Shown: piece after piece, positions 46,499 through 54,935 of the stretch
Layout of the letters: each line of letters starts with the position of its first letter
How positions within the stretch are numbered: the first letter of the stretch is position 1
Assembly (NCBI RefSeq): GCF_927904885.1
Contig: NZ_CAKMNW010000078.1
Location: 22,281-86,280, forward strand
DNA: 64,000 bases
Direction of reading: 5' to 3'
Source: Candidatus Nitrotoga sp. M5
GTDB taxonomy: Bacteria > Pseudomonadota > Gammaproteobacteria > Burkholderiales > Gallionellaceae
The notes under the pieces: generated by a model
Seen by the model: the letters and a program-made list of their open reading frames with translations, nothing else
What the model was told of the DNA's origin: nothing
The model's database searches: none
Made by a program: the position numbers and the translations under genes

Positions 46499-47044
46499 AT
46501 GAATATCATGTTATTTCCGTGTTGCGTTTTGGTTGTATTACTTACTTATAGTAATACAGTGTTTGCAGACGCACTTTCTTATCGGGACAAGGCAGACCAA
46601 TGTTCTGAGCATGGAAATAAGCTCTGTTGGCGTTATTGTTTGGTATCTGAAAAGCAGGTCGTCGACGGTCAAACAGCCAAGTATGGAAAGCAGTGTGATG
46701 CTGAGTACAACAAACAATTTGCGCATACACCTTATCAATCGAAAACTGATCCTGATTACCTTTCTTCGGGTTCGAGATGGTTTGATAATGATGTCGTAGG
46801 CATATATCGACGTAATGCTGGACGGAGTAGACATGTCATTGACGCACCATCACATCCGGAATGGAAAGAAAAATGTGCAAGTACAGTGCGTATTGAGCCA
46901 ACAATGATCAAGTCACTGATGACAAATGGAAAAACGTTGCAGAGCGGAATGAAAGTTCGTTTGAGCAAAATACAAATACCAATCGCTACAACTCCCGGCA
47001 ATTCGTTTGCATGCAAGGCGGGGAAGGTTGAAGTGGTTGATTAA
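46499..47044 (+). CDS. Cassette gene: secreted cysteine-containing hypothetical protein
   Basis: The start is ATG 46499 with AAGGAG at 46486-46491, giving 181 residues; longer upstream frames run through attC 5 and are unlikely. A signal peptide ('MNIMLFPCCVLVVLLTYSNT', cleavage near 'VFA') is followed by a region with several cysteines ('CSEHGNKLCWRYC'). No family recognised. Likely periplasmic. AT-rich, like other cassettes. Confidence 0.8.
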   Translation: MNIMLFPCCVLVVLLTYSNTVFADALSYRDKADQCSEHGNKLCWRYCLVSEKQVVDGQTAKYGKQCDAEYNKQFAHTPYQSKTDPDYLSSGSRWFDNDVVGIYRRNAGRSRHVIDAPSHPEWKEKCASTVRIEPTMIKSLMTNGKTLQSGMKVRLSKIQIPIATTPGNSFACKAGKVEVVD

Positions 47045-47072
47045 CCATGAATTGGCCTGATTTAGATGAAAT

Positions 47073-47172
47073 GCCTAACAAGGCAAATGCACTCGGACGG
47101 TTAAAAGCGGCGCGGCTTCCGCTACGCTACAGCCACACCCCTTTTAACCGCCGGTGATTTGTGTCGTTGGGC
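47073..47172 (+). repeat. attC site 6
   Basis: R'' GCCTAAC (47073-47079) and R' GTTGGGC (47166-47172), both perfect matches to the cores. Inner arms CGGTTAAAAG / CTTTTAACCG pair perfectly. 100 bp. Confidence 0.9.
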
Positions 47173-47188
47173 GTCATGAGGCAATCCG

Positions 47189-47653
47189 ATGACTCCCGCG
47201 ATTGAAGCCTTAGTGAAAGCCGGCAAAGATCACCGAGTGATCGAGGTTGGCGATTACGACGGCGAGAATCGTCGGGAGTCACTCGCACAGAGCCTTGGTG
47301 TTACCCTAGATGCGATCTTCAAGACACTCGTCGCGAAGTTGGATCGAGGAGAACTTGTAACTGCGTTGGTGCCGATCAATGCCGAATTGAACTTAAAGTC
47401 CCTTGCGGCATTGGCGGGAGCCAAAAAGGCTTCAATGGCCTCGACTAAAGAAGCAGAGAAGATTAGCGGCTACGTTATTGGAGGAATCAGTCCGTTGGGG
47501 CAGAGGCGACGTCTTGCAACCTACGCTGATCAAAGCATTCTCAGCCACCCCAAGGTTTACGTCAGTGCTGGTCGTCGTGGCTTGGAGCTCGAGGTCGCGC
47601 CAGGTGATCTCCTGGCGTTGTGTAGCGGGGCACAGGGGGTTATCGCCCGATGA
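47189..47653 (+). CDS. ybaK: Cassette gene: YbaK/EbsC-type aminoacyl-tRNA deacylase
   Basis: A 154-residue YbaK/ProX-fold protein, normal length. The family pattern includes 'SLGVTLDAIFKTLVAKLDRG', 'LVTALVPINAELNLKSLAAL', 'YVIGGISPLGQRRRLATYAD' (with the conserved GGxSPxG) and 'VSAGRRGLELEVAP'. Such proteins hydrolyse mischarged Cys-tRNA(Pro) and related species. GAGG at 47179 precedes the ATG. A chromosomal quality-control enzyme carried as a cassette suggests selection for tolerance of an amino-acid analogue or stress. Confidence 0.93.
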   Translation: MTPAIEALVKAGKDHRVIEVGDYDGENRRESLAQSLGVTLDAIFKTLVAKLDRGELVTALVPINAELNLKSLAALAGAKKASMASTKEAEKISGYVIGGISPLGQRRRLATYADQSILSHPKVYVSAGRRGLELEVAPGDLLALCSGAQGVIAR

Positions 47654-47660
47654 TTACTTC

Positions 47661-47731
47661 GCGAACAACGCTAGGTATTGATCAATCACATTGTGCCGGG
47701 GTTCGGCTGCCGCCCAACTCAAGCGTTAGAC
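47661..47731 (+). repeat. attC site 7, degenerate
   Basis: A clear R' GTTAGAC (47725-47731) precedes the next gene, but the R'' side ('GCGAACAACGCT') matches poorly and pairing is weak. Position after the ybaK stop fits an attC. Confidence 0.5.
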
Positions 47732-47744
47732 CCTAGGAGAGAGA

Positions 47745-47990
47745 ATGAACCGTAACTGGGACACAATCCGTGAAATTCTGACCCGCCTTGAAGAGTTGCC
47801 GAATACTGACTCTGTGCTACAGCTCTCGGATTTCACCACAGACCAAGCCTTCGAGTACTCCTATCACACAGAGCTATTAATCGAGGCAGGACTTGTAGAG
47901 GGGAAAATGTTTAGAAACATGGATGGTGGTCCAACTGCATTCGTGAATAATTGGGGTCAGAGTAGCATTGATTTGCCTGTCTTGGTGTAA
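47745..47990 (+). pseudogene. Cassette gene: DUF2513-like protein truncated by an inserted element
   Basis: The 81-residue frame begins like DUF2513 proteins ('MNRNWDTIREILTRLEELPN', 'YSYHTELLIEAGLVEGKM') but the last ~15 residues ('NWGQSSIDLPVLV') come from the sequence TTGGGGTCAGAGTA at 47951-47964, part of an inserted repeat. The usual family length is about 110-130 residues and the missing C-terminus is not found nearby. AGGAGAG precedes the ATG. Confidence 0.72.
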
Positions 47991-48008
47991 TTAATATTAC
48001 TCTGACCC

Positions 48009-48122
48009 GAATGCCACTAAGTTAATGAAGCTTAGCATAGCTAAAGCAACAACTTAAGCCAGTATTGGCGCGGATTTACCAATAGTCAAACCTTGCTAAA
48101 AGGGCTTAACTTAGTGGCATTC
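48009..48122. repeat. Palindromic element, left copy flanking the symporter gene
   Basis: Ends GAATGCCACTAAGTTAA and TTAACTTAGTGGCATTC (17-bp perfect inverted repeats) around ~80 bp without a gene. ACTCTGACCC flanks it on both sides in the same orientation. A second copy in the opposite orientation is at 49746-49858. It fills most of the 230-bp gap before the symporter stop. Confidence 0.85.
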
Positions 48123-48220
48123 TACTCTGACCCGAATTATTTTCTCGTGACCCCAGTTATTTTCTCGATTGGGGAAACCTAAAAAGTGTCATGGCAAAAG
48201 TTAATCGGTTTATCTAAAGT

Positions 48221-49708
48221 TTAGCGTGTCAACTTTTTGATTTCACCAGATGCAAGACGTTTTCTGTAAGAATCGAACTCTTTCTTTACGATACCCATCA
48301 AGAAGTATAGACCCGTGATGTTCACAACTGCCATCGCAAAGACTGCCGCGTCAGAGAAGTCAATCACAGGGCCAAGGCTGACCGTCGCACCGATCACGAT
48401 GAAGATACAGAAGATAACTTTGAAAGTTAGTTCAGCTGTTTTGCTTTCACCAAACATGTATGTCCATGCTTTCAGGCCGTAGTATGACCATGAGATCATT
48501 GTTGAGAATGCGAACACAACAACCACAACCGCTAGAACGATCGGGAACCAGCTAAATGCAGATGCAAAAGCCGCAGATGTTAATTCCACACCAGATGTGC
48601 CACCGACAGTTGCGATTGCAGCACCACCTTCATTGAGCATGTAGTTTCCAGTTGCAGGATCAATGATCAATTGCCCAGAAATGGTGATCACCAAAGCTGT
48701 CATTGTACAAATAACAACCGTATCTATGAATGGCTCTAGCAAAGATACAAACCCTTCTGAAATCGGTTCTTTGGTTTTTACCGCAGAGTGGGCGATAGCC
48801 GCAGAACCAACACCCGCTTCATTAGAGAAGGCCGCACGTTTGAAACCTTGGATCAAAGCGCCGACCATACCGCCAGCAACACCAAGACCTGTAAAGGCAC
48901 CTGCAAAAATTTGACCTAAAGCCCAACCGATTTTGTCATAGTTCATAAAGATAATGATCAACGCGGCACCAACATAAATCATACTCATGAATGGAACCAT
49001 TTTTTCAGTTACGCGTGCGATGGATTTTATGCCGCCAACGATCACAGCGAACACAACCGCTGCAAAGATAATACCGGTAATCCAACCTGGGTAATCCCCA
49101 ACAATACCTGAGATTTGAGCATGTGCTTGGTTGGATTGGAACATGTTCCCGGCGCCTAATGCGCCAAAAACACAGAAAATAGAGAAAAGCACAGCCAGGA
49201 ATTTACCACCCGGCAAACCTCTTTCGGCGAAGCCTTTGGAAATGTAATACATCGGGCCACCTGAAACGGTGCCGTCTTCGTATTCAATACGGTATTTCAC
49301 ACCAAGCGTACACTCGGTAAACTTTGAAGCCATCCCCATCAGACCCGCAACGATCATCCAGAATGTCGCCCCTGGGCCACCGATACCAACTGCCACGGCA
49401 ACACCAGCGATGTTCCCCAAGCCAATCGTACCAGACAACGCTGTTGCCAAGGCTTGAAAGTGACTAACCTCACCTGCAGCATTCGGATCAGAGTAATCAC
49501 CCTTTACCAAAGAAATTGCGTGCTTAAAAAACTTCAGCTGCACGAATGAAAAGTAAAATGTGAAAATAGTAGCGGCCACGACTAACCACATCACGATCCA
49601 CGGAAAATTTGTGCCAGGAATTGGCGCAAATATAAAATTTACAAACGGTTCGGTTAGTGCTGCGAATGCTGCATTAACCTTTGTATTTATGCTTTCTGCT
49701 TCTTGCAT
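48221..49708 (-). CDS. Sodium:alanine/amino-acid symporter (AGCS family)
   Basis: A 495-residue polytopic membrane protein of the alanine or glycine:cation symporter family. Family landmarks are 'SHFQALATALSGTIGLGNIA', 'GVAVAVGIGGPGATFWMIVA', 'FTECTLGVKYR', 'GGPMYYISKGF' and 'FKRAAFSNEAGVGSAAIAHS'. It imports amino acids with Na+. It is bracketed by two inverted copies of a small palindromic element, which suggests arrival as a passenger. It could complement alanine dehydrogenase, but they are 30 kb apart. Confidence 0.95.
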   Translation of the reverse strand: MQEAESINTKVNAAFAALTEPFVNFIFAPIPGTNFPWIVMWLVVAATIFTFYFSFVQLKFFKHAISLVKGDYSDPNAAGEVSHFQALATALSGTIGLGNIAGVAVAVGIGGPGATFWMIVAGLMGMASKFTECTLGVKYRIEYEDGTVSGGPMYYISKGFAERGLPGGKFLAVLFSIFCVFGALGAGNMFQSNQAHAQISGIVGDYPGWITGIIFAAVVFAVIVGGIKSIARVTEKMVPFMSMIYVGAALIIIFMNYDKIGWALGQIFAGAFTGLGVAGGMVGALIQGFKRAAFSNEAGVGSAAIAHSAVKTKEPISEGFVSLLEPFIDTVVICTMTALVITISGQLIIDPATGNYMLNEGGAAIATVGGTSGVELTSAAFASAFSWFPIVLAVVVVVFAFSTMISWSYYGLKAWTYMFGESKTAELTFKVIFCIFIVIGATVSLGPVIDFSDAAVFAMAVVNITGLYFLMGIVKKEFDSYRKRLASGEIKKLTR

Positions 49709-49745
49709 AAATAATTGGGGTCAGAAATGATTGGGGGCAGAGTAA

Positions 49746-49858
49746 AATGCCACTAAGTTAAGCCTTTTTTGCAAAGTTAGACTATTGTGAAACCCGAGTC
49801 AAAACTATCTTAAGTTATTGTTTTAGCAATGCTGATGCCCCTTAACTTAGTGGCATTC
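49746..49858. repeat. Palindromic element, right copy flanking the symporter gene
   Basis: Ends ATGCCACTAAGTTAAG and CTTAACTTAGTGGCATTC. Its outer flanks (GGGGCAGAGTA to the left, GGGTCAGAGTA to the right) are those of the 48009-48122 copy turned round, so the two copies are inverted with respect to each other. Confidence 0.85.
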
Positions 49859-49977
49859 GGGTCAGAGTAAATTCAAAGTTCCTGTTATGCTATCTTAAAT
49901 TATTCACTTCGCGAAGTTTACTATGATTCCAGTTACACTTAGACAGTAATTCAAGAATTCTAATTTTTTCAACGGAT

Positions 49978-51022
49978 CTATTTCCACGTCAGACCTTGCT
50001 CTTGAAGGGCTTTAAAACCAGGGCGACAGGCTTCTTCTAAAAAGCGTTGCTCGTCAGCGTCCAACATTTGCCATTGTGCGCGAGGAGTTCGGATTTCAGC
50101 GCTCAAATTATTTAACCACTCCGAATCTAACAGGCTGTTGTCGATAAATTGCACCAACTTACTCATCTCGCCTTTCGGTTGGTTTAAGATTTCCTCAAAT
50201 TGAAGTGTTAAAACTTGCTCGGACGGTACAATCGAAAGTGAGTGCAAGGCCTCGATGATTTCTCCAGACCAATAAATCCCAAACAAAGACGGCGATTGAC
50301 GATAATCTCGAAATGCTGCTGCTGAAAAATTTTCGGGTAAAAAATCGACTAGTTCATCAGGTAGGTCGCTCAAGCTGTCGCGTCGTTTTGACTCATAGAG
50401 GTCGTAACCAAGAATTTCTGTAAGTTGAATACTGATTAACCCCATTCGAAAGCCAGCATGTTCTTCCATCGAAATGGCGCAATTGCGTCCATCACGAACG
50501 ATGTGAATAAATTGTGCGTCAGGAAAATTCTGGACCAAGTATGGTAGATGGCGGATAGAGCTACCAGATCGTTCTAGCCAATATTGGCGACCAAACAGTT
50601 GGCATAGGTAGAAAAACAGGTCACGGTAGTGCTGCTCCAAAGATTGAACAGGATGCTTGGCAACATTTGTCGATAATTGGTCGTAAAGTGCATCTGGGTT
50701 GCATTCTTTTGCACGTGCTTTGGGAACAGCACACAAAAGGGGAAGTGTTGTTTAAAGCAGGGCTGGAATGCGGGTATCTCGATTAAAACGCCGACCCAAA
50801 TCGGTAAAGGGATAAAGAAGCTCCGGTATTTGTAGTGAATTTTTTAGTAAAATGTCTTGTTTTGGCATCACGCGTGATATTAACGCCCAAAACTCACTCC
50901 CGTTTATCTCGATATCCGCACGAACAGGGGCTCATTGGGTGGGAGCGCTACAAAACAGCCATCTACACCTGATTTCATTATAATTTCAATTGCAAGGTTT
51001 AAACCACCGGCGTTAGCCGATC
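49978..51022 (-). pseudogene. Sulfotransferase family protein, decayed
   Basis: The longest open part (49978-50736) encodes PAPS-sulfotransferase-like sequence ('YLVQNFPDAQFIHIVRDGRN', 'VLTLQFEEIL'). Upstream the homologous reading continues through an in-frame stop at 50752-50754 ('ELLYPFTDLGRRFNRDTRIP') and further upstream ('DIEINGSEFWALISRVMPKQ') and after a frameshift near 50925 ('GCFVALPPNEPLFVR'), until it runs into a repeat element at about 51023. So at least one stop and one frameshift, and a missing 5' end. Confidence 0.82.
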
Positions 51023-51168
51023 AGCTTTAGCCTCGATATTTAAATTATTACTTACATATCAAATAAATGCTGCGTTAAATTTTGTTCTAGCGACTTGTCT
51101 TGCCTAGCAACGGGTAAGCAGGCAAGTTGCGAAGCAGCTGCTCGCAAAATTGAATTTTTAGAAGCGCC
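51023..51168. repeat. MITE-like element (CCTCTAAAAAT family), copy D
   Basis: The right end GAATTTTTAGAAGCGCC and the inner blocks GCGAGCAGCTGCTTCGC and TTACATATCA (some on the other strand) match copies B and F. The left end is poorly preserved. It lies between the sulfotransferase remnant and alkA and seems to truncate the remnant. Confidence 0.65.
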
Positions 51169-51196
51169 TATAAGCGATATTATTTTTCATGCTGAA

Positions 51197-51865
51197 CTAC
51201 TTGGATTTCAAGCGTTTAAACTCATCTGCTGCTTGCCACAAATACCAGGCGGCAGTTGAACGGTAAGGACTCCAAGCTAGCCCAATTTTGGACAGCTCCT
51301 TGGGCAATGGCTGCTTGGGCAGTGACTTCATTACTCGCCAGCCTTCACGCACGCCAAAATCATCAATGGGTAGAACATCAGGCCGTTCCAGTGTGAATAT
51401 AAGAAACATCTCTACCGTCCAACGGCCAATACCGCGTAATGAAACTAGCCGAGAAATCAGTTCTTCATCCGCCATCGCCAACGCCACACTTCTGACAGGT
51501 ACGACGCCATCCAGAGTCCCTTCCGCAATTCCTCGAATTGTCATTACCTTCGCAGCAGAGAAACCACAGGCGCGCAATATGTTTTTGTCGGTCGTGAGGA
51601 TACTAGTCGGTGATGGAAAGGACATGTCTGGATAGAGCGTCAGAAATCTTTTAAGTATTGCTTCGGCGGCCCGCGCATGGAGTTGCTGATAGGCGACTGC
51701 CCGAACCAACGCTTCATAGGGTTCACGTTCCGGTTTTGGCTGCAATCCACATCGACCAACGCGAGCAATTAAATTTTTCCAATCGGAATCTGAAGCTGCC
51801 AGATGAGCAACTGCGGGGCCAAATGGATCATCAATCGTATTGGTAGTGCCTACTGCCATCATCAC
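51197..51865 (-). CDS. alkA: DNA-3-methyladenine glycosylase II (HhH-GPD)
   Basis: A 222-residue base-excision repair glycosylase that removes alkylated purines. The helix-hairpin-helix is 'LVSLRGIGRWTVEMFLIFTL', followed by 'LPIDDFGVREGW' carrying the catalytic Asp; 'ALVRAVAYQQLHARAAEAIL' is the other family block. It lacks the N-terminal beta domain of E. coli AlkA, as do many bacterial homologues. It overlaps the alkB stop, so the two alkylation-repair genes form a coupled operon. Three adjacent ATGs make the exact start uncertain. Confidence 0.93.
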   Translation of the reverse strand: MMMAVGTTNTIDDPFGPAVAHLAASDSDWKNLIARVGRCGLQPKPEREPYEALVRAVAYQQLHARAAEAILKRFLTLYPDMSFPSPTSILTTDKNILRACGFSAAKVMTIRGIAEGTLDGVVPVRSVALAMADEELISRLVSLRGIGRWTVEMFLIFTLERPDVLPIDDFGVREGWRVMKSLPKQPLPKELSKIGLAWSPYRSTAAWYLWQAADEFKRLKSK

Positions 51866-52515
51866 AAAGCTTTCCTGAACGTCAGATTGATGCGCTTGCG
51901 ACCGAGGACAGGATGATATCCATCCAAGAGTGGCGCAATGCCGTGAAAATTAAATCTGGAGGGGCCACCCCAGACCGCTACATCTCCGTGTAACAGTTGG
52001 TAGCGCTTTGGTCGAATGGTACGGCTTGACCCACCGAACAAAAACACAGCGGATAAGCCAAGGGAAACTGAGACAATCGGAGCCGACTTGTCACGCTCAT
52101 CCATATCCTGATGCAGGGATAACCGAGCGCCTGGTTCGTAACAGTTAATCAAGCAGGCATCGGGCAAAAAATCTTCATACCCGGCGCGCGTCGCCGCCCT
52201 GCTCGCCATGTCTATGAATATTTCAGGCAAATCCGGCCATGGGCGTCCTGTTTCTGGGTCGAAAGCATCATATCGATATCCGTTGCGATCTGAAATCCAA
52301 CCGACCTGACCGCAATTGCTCATTGCCACCGACATTCGAAAACCGCCTGGGGTAGTCATGTGACGCAAAGGCGCTTGAGCAATGACATTTTCTAGCGTGC
52401 TCATCAATTCAGCATCCATATTTTCGGCAAAGCCGCGCAATAAAAATGCGCCATCATCAAGACAAACCTGTTGCAGACTAAAGTCTGGCTGTTCATCAAA
52501 AAGATCGGCATTCAT
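51862..52515 (-). CDS. alkB: AlkB-type alkylated DNA dioxygenase
   Basis: A 217-residue 2-oxoglutarate/Fe(II)-dependent dioxygenase that demethylates 1-methyladenine and 3-methylcytosine in DNA. Iron ligands are His and Asp in 'LSLHQDMDERD' and His in 'FNFHGIAPL'; the 2-oxoglutarate-binding Arg is in 'KRINLTFRKAL'; 'INCYEPGARL' is conserved. Upstream of alkA in the same operon. The 242-bp region upstream (52516-52757) holds no gene. Confidence 0.95.
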   Translation of the reverse strand: MNADLFDEQPDFSLQQVCLDDGAFLLRGFAENMDAELMSTLENVIAQAPLRHMTTPGGFRMSVAMSNCGQVGWISDRNGYRYDAFDPETGRPWPDLPEIFIDMASRAATRAGYEDFLPDACLINCYEPGARLSLHQDMDERDKSAPIVSVSLGLSAVFLFGGSSRTIRPKRYQLLHGDVAVWGGPSRFNFHGIAPLLDGYHPVLGRKRINLTFRKAL

Positions 52516-52757
52516 AATTTATGTTCTTTGCCAAATAATACAGAGCATTATGAAAAAATAAAGGCACCGCTATAAGTTATGACACACCCAGCAAAACTTG
52601 ATTGCCACCTGGATTTTTTGAAAGATTCTGAGATTTATGTCATAACAGGCACCCCACTTCCTTCTGCCTGCTTTGCGGTACATCTATATTCTCAGCTTTA
52701 AAATTATTACATAGGGTTTCAGCTCACATGCAATTTATGCCTGAAACAGACCCGGTG

Positions 52758-53969
52758 CTACCACCCCGAGTCACGTTCCGATGTTGCCGTAATCTTGTGT
52801 ATGCTTAAATCCGATCCTTTGAATTCTTCTTCGGGACTCAATCGAATACCGACGGTTTTCTTCAGCAGAAAATAGACTACAAAGCCACCGCCAAATGCAA
52901 TGGCGATACCTAGCAGCGTACCGAAAATCTGCGCCATAAAACTGACTCCACCAAGCCCCCCCCATGCCTTCAATCCGAAGATGCCTGCTGCAATACCGCC
53001 CCATGCGCCGCATAATCCATGAAGCGGCCAGACGCCAAGTACGTCGTCGATTTTCCACCGATTCTGAGTCAGGATAAACATCCATACAAATAGCCCGCCC
53101 GCAACGCCGCCTGTCACCAATGCGCCAAGGGGATGCATCACATCCGAGCCGGCACATATGGCTACCAGCCCGGCCAGCGGGCCATTATGTACGAAACCGG
53201 GATCGTTCTTGCCAACAAAAAGTGCAACCAGTGTGCCGCCCACCATCGCCATCAGTGAGTTAACTGCAACCAAGCCACTGATATTGCCAATTTCTTGCGC
53301 TGACATGACATTAAAACCAAACCAGCCAACGGTGAGAATCCATGCGCCTAGCGCAAGAAAGGGAATACTGGAAGGTGGGTGCGCTGAGATGCGTCCTTCT
53401 TTAGTGTAGCGTCCTCGCCTCGCACCGAGCAGTATCACGGCTGCCAGTGCTATCCAGCCACCCACTGCATGCACCACAACAGAACCGGCAAAATCATGAA
53501 ATTCAGCACCGAATTGAGTTTGCAACCAGCTTTGTACACCAAATCGATGATTCCAGGCGATACCCTCGAAAAAGGGATAAATAAAGCCAACCAGTAGAAA
53601 GGTGGCGGCTAACTGCGGATGGAATTTGGCACGCTCTGCCATCCCACCAGAAACAATCGCAGGAATGGCCGCAGCAAAGGTAAGAAGGAAGAAAAATTTG
53701 ACCAGTTCATAGCCATTTTTCTGCGCTAGATGTTCAGCATCGGTAAAAAAATTGACACCGTAAGCAATGCTGTAGCCGATAAAAAAATATGCCAGTGTGG
53801 ATATACCGAAGTCGGTGATAATTTTCACCAACGCGTTCACCTGATTTTTTTTTCGTACCGTACCCAATTCAAGGAATGCAAATCCTGCGTGCATCGCAAG
53901 AACCATGATAGCGCCGAGCAGGATAAACAACGCGTCACTGCCAGCTTTCAGGTTTCCAATATTTTCCAT
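52758..53969 (-). CDS. amt: Ammonium transporter
   Basis: A 403-residue Amt/Mep/Rh family protein with about 11 membrane helices. Characteristic stretches are 'FAFLELGTVRKKNQVNALVK', 'DFAGSVVVHAVGGWIALAAV', 'FNVMSAQEIGNISGLVAVNS' and the pore His-containing 'WPLHGLCGAWGGIAAGIFG'. It conducts ammonium across the inner membrane. No glnK/glnB gene is adjacent in the window. A sigma-54 promoter and an NtrC-type site lie upstream, which predicts induction under nitrogen limitation. Confidence 0.96.
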   Translation of the reverse strand: MENIGNLKAGSDALFILLGAIMVLAMHAGFAFLELGTVRKKNQVNALVKIITDFGISTLAYFFIGYSIAYGVNFFTDAEHLAQKNGYELVKFFFLLTFAAAIPAIVSGGMAERAKFHPQLAATFLLVGFIYPFFEGIAWNHRFGVQSWLQTQFGAEFHDFAGSVVVHAVGGWIALAAVILLGARRGRYTKEGRISAHPPSSIPFLALGAWILTVGWFGFNVMSAQEIGNISGLVAVNSLMAMVGGTLVALFVGKNDPGFVHNGPLAGLVAICAGSDVMHPLGALVTGGVAGGLFVWMFILTQNRWKIDDVLGVWPLHGLCGAWGGIAAGIFGLKAWGGLGGVSFMAQIFGTLLGIAIAFGGGFVVYFLLKKTVGIRLSPEEEFKGSDLSIHKITATSERDSGW

Positions 53970-54005
53970 TTCTTACTCCATATACGAACCAATCCATAAG
54001 TTACA

Positions 54006-54021
54006 AGCAAATTTCGTTCCA
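54006..54021 (-). promoter_or_regulatory. Sigma-54 (-24/-12) promoter of amt
   Basis: On the minus strand, TGGAACGAAATTTGCT has the essential GG and GC dinucleotides separated by exactly 10 bases and matches the TGGCAC-N5-TTGC consensus apart from one base. It lies about 37 bp upstream of the amt start at 53969. Confidence 0.8.
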
Positions 54022-54084
54022 CTTTCCCTATAAATTGATTTGTATATGTATTCTCATGAAATCAATATTCATAAATGACTATAC

Positions 54085-54099
54085 TCACCAATTTGGTGC
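54085..54099. promoter_or_regulatory. NtrC-type enhancer site upstream of amt
   Basis: GCACCAAATTGGTGA (minus strand) is a near-perfect palindrome matching the known NtrC site form GCACCA-N3-TGGTGC at 14 of 15 positions. It is about 75 bp upstream of the -24/-12 promoter, a normal enhancer distance. A second half-site (TGCACCAATA) is at about 54124-54133. Confidence 0.75.
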
Positions 54100-54174
54100 G
54101 TTTTCACCTCATTCAAACTTGATATTGGTGCATCACTCAGACGTAACCATGTGAAGATGTGCAAACAAATAATA

Positions 54175-54717
54175 TTATTTCCAGTCGTTTAACATCTTTT
54201 CCAGCCAAAAAATGCCAACCATGGTTTTACTGTCATTGATTTTCCCTTGTCTTATCCAGTCCAGTGCATCAGAAAGCGATAGCTCAAATACTTCAAGAAA
54301 CTCCCCTTCGTCTAGTTGTTGCCCTTGGTAGGTCAGACCACGCGCCACATAATATTCCATTCGTTCATTGGAGAAACCTATACCCGGCCAAGCAGTGGTC
54401 AAATGCGTCCAACTGCTGGCAATGTAGCCAGTTTCTTCCAATAATTCGCGTTGCGCGGTAAGCAAAATATCTTCGCCATATTCAATTTTTCCGGCAGGTA
54501 GCTCAAGGAAATCGCGTTGCGGCGCATAACGAAATTGCCGCTCCATTAATAAATCACCATTATCAAGAATTGCCAGCACGGCCACCGCGCCGGGATGAGC
54601 GATATGTTCGCGCATGCCCACACTGCCATCTGGCAATTGCACGTTGTCTTTAAATACCTTGATGAAATCACCTTCATACACGGCCTTCGAATCAAGACGC
54701 GTTTCTTTTAAATCCAT
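54175..54717 (-). CDS. nudF: NUDIX hydrolase, ADP-ribose pyrophosphatase-like
   Basis: A 180-residue protein with the complete Nudix box 'GKIEYGEDILLTAQRELLEE' followed by TGY. The surrounding sequence ('HPGAVAVLAILDNGDLLMER', 'QFRYAPQRDFLELPAG', 'PGIGFSNERMEYYVA') fits the ADP-ribose/nucleoside-diphosphate-sugar pyrophosphatase subfamily. It hydrolyses ADP-ribose to AMP and ribose-5-phosphate. The exact substrate is inferred. Confidence 0.92.
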   Translation of the reverse strand: MDLKETRLDSKAVYEGDFIKVFKDNVQLPDGSVGMREHIAHPGAVAVLAILDNGDLLMERQFRYAPQRDFLELPAGKIEYGEDILLTAQRELLEETGYIASSWTHLTTAWPGIGFSNERMEYYVARGLTYQGQQLDEGEFLEVFELSLSDALDWIRQGKINDSKTMVGIFWLEKMLNDWK

Positions 54718-54784
54718 AAATACTCCTTAAATTTTATTAACGAATGCATGGCTCACGCAGGTGACTAAGCATATTGTGTATCAA

Positions 54785-54924
54785 GGGCAGCTCTAAAAAT
54801 CCAGATTTCATCCCAACTGCTGCGTAGCAGAAAAAATTTCTTACCAACATATCAATCATATGCGCGCTTCGAAATTTATTCCGCGCCTTGCAGTTGAGTG
54901 AACCCTGAATTTTTAGAGGTGCCC
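54785..54924. repeat. MITE-like element (CCTCTAAAAAT family), copy E, with TCAA duplication
   Basis: Best-preserved copy: ends GGGCAGCTCTAAAAATCC and (reverse complement) GGGCACCTCTAAAAATTC, 140 bp, flanked by TCAA on both sides (54781-54784 and 54925-54928). Lies between the NUDIX and DUF255 genes. No gene inside. Confidence 0.85.
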
Positions 54925-54935
54925 TCAAGAATGTC

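Noticed and set aside
51008..51020. GTTAGCC resembling an attC R' core near the end of the sulfotransferase remnant
   Set aside because: No complementary R''/L'' arm lies within 150 bp and the sequence is explained as sulfotransferase coding sequence on the other strand.
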